Assembly: GCA_947176975.1 (NCBI GenBank) | Contig: CAMWSW010000054.1 | Location: forward strand, 1-6,442 | DNA length: 6,442 bases | Reading direction: 5' to 3' | From: an uncultured Clostridia bacterium | GTDB taxonomy: Bacteria; Bacillota; Clostridia; Christensenellales; UBA3700 | Shown: positions 6,004 through 6,442 of the stretch, piece by piece | Layout: each line of letters begins with the position of its first letter | Numbering within the stretch: the first letter of the stretch is position 1 | Notes under the pieces: model-generated | The model's database searches: none | What the model was told of the DNA's origin: nothing | Seen by the model: only the letters and a program-made list of their open reading frames with translations | Program-made: the position numbers and the translations under genes

Positions 6004-6442
6004 AAATAATCTTTTTATATGTCAAAAATTCTTCCATCAAAGTCTTGAACTTCGTACCGTCGCAAGTCTTGATATAGAGATAATAATAGTTGTCCGCATA
6101 CTCAAACCAAACGTTGTAATGAAAACGCGAAAACATACCTTTTTTGTGAGAATACTGTATTATCACGTCATCTACCTTTGCTTTGACAAAATCCTGCTTG
6201 TTGTCAAGAGCAACCTGCTCCTTGCAAAGGCTTGCAAAGATATCCTTTTGCTCGGTAGCGACGAGGACGTATTCTTCAATCTCTTCGTTGCCCCACATAC
6301 ACATGAGACGCTCTTTGATATAGACGAGCTTGTCTCCATCCATACCCTTGAAGCATTCAAACGAAGTGATATTCTTTGGATCGAAGAGAAGATACTGCGT
6401 ACCGCTCTTGTCATTGTGCTTTGACAGAGCACCGCCGTCGTA
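6002..6442 (-). CDS. Unrecognised protein, C-terminal 146 residues (5' end cut by window edge)
   Basis: The frame is open from the right edge to the TAA at 6002-6004. The first ATG inside the window (6343) has an AGGG only one base away and no properly spaced ribosome site. The codons before it read sensibly (KSGTRYLLFDPKNITSFECF), so the gene very likely starts beyond the window. I do not recognise the family. What can be seen is a soluble, mixed alpha/beta-looking fragment with no signal peptide or membrane segment. A mid section holds KQDFVKAKVDDVIIQYSHKKG, and an aromatic-rich stretch (FHYNVWFEYADNYYYLYIK) looks like alternating beta strands, followed by a short terminal helix ending TYKKII. 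It lies 9 nt upstream of asnA on the same strand, so the two are probably co-transcribed, but this alone says nothing firm about function. Confidence 0.75.
   Translation of the reverse strand, partial: YDGGALSKHNDKSGTQYLLFDPKNITSFECFKGMDGDKLVYIKERLMCMWGNEEIEEYVLVATEQKDIFASLCKEQVALDNKQDFVKAKVDDVIIQYSHKKGMFSRFHYNVWFEYADNYYYLYIKTCDGTKFKTLMEEFLTYKKII

Noticed and set aside
1..6442. CRISPR array, tRNA or rRNA genes, transposase or phage genes, toxin-antitoxin pair, or a novel defence or biosynthetic cluster
   Set aside because: No regularly spaced repeats, no cloverleaf-like sequence and no coding motifs for these were seen on either strand. The recognisable genes are ordinary housekeeping enzymes.

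Overview
The window reads as a stretch of chromosome from an uncultured, AT-leaning Clostridia-type Firmicute (Bacillota). The reasons are the AsnA-type asparagine synthetase, an RsmF-style rRNA methyltransferase, a DnaQ-like exonuclease with a BRCT-like tail, purine-rich Shine-Dalgarno sites, and tight packing of same-strand genes. This assignment is inference from protein style; there is no rRNA or marker gene in the window. Nothing points to a plasmid, phage, CRISPR array or defence island.

Every gene lies on the minus strand, so transcription runs from high to low coordinates. In that order they are: (1) the C-terminal 146 residues of an unrecognised protein, cut by the right edge (6002-6442); (2) asnA, ammonia-dependent asparagine synthetase (5015-5992); (3) a 220-bp gap dominated by a 163-bp imperfect palindrome (4854-5016), which overlaps the asnA stop codon; (4) a DEDDh 3'-5' exonuclease with a C-terminal BRCT-like domain (3748-4794); (5) an RsmF/NOL1-type rRNA m5C methyltransferase (2394-3737); (6) a D-2-hydroxyacid dehydrogenase that starts at a GTG overlapping the methyltransferase stop (1450-2397); (7) a 117-bp gap with a degenerate dispersed-repeat-like hairpin (1374-1439); (8) a class I PLP aminotransferase (148-1332); (9) the first 44 residues of an aldose 1-epimerase-like protein, cut by the left edge (1-132).

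The genes form three tight runs separated by the two palindromic gaps: the unknown gene with asnA (9 nt apart), exonuclease-methyltransferase-dehydrogenase (10-nt gap, then 4-nt overlap), and aminotransferase-epimerase (15 nt apart). The products are housekeeping enzymes: asparagine synthesis, nucleic-acid processing, rRNA modification, 2-oxoacid/2-hydroxyacid and amino-acid interconversion, and sugar metabolism. They do not form an obvious single pathway. The aminotransferase and dehydrogenase could share a 2-oxoacid intermediate, but that is inference.

I did not find a convincing new multi-gene system. The points most worth a second look are the long palindrome at 4854-5016, the repeat-like hairpin at 1374-1439, the exonuclease-BRCT architecture, and the unidentified partial protein at the right edge.
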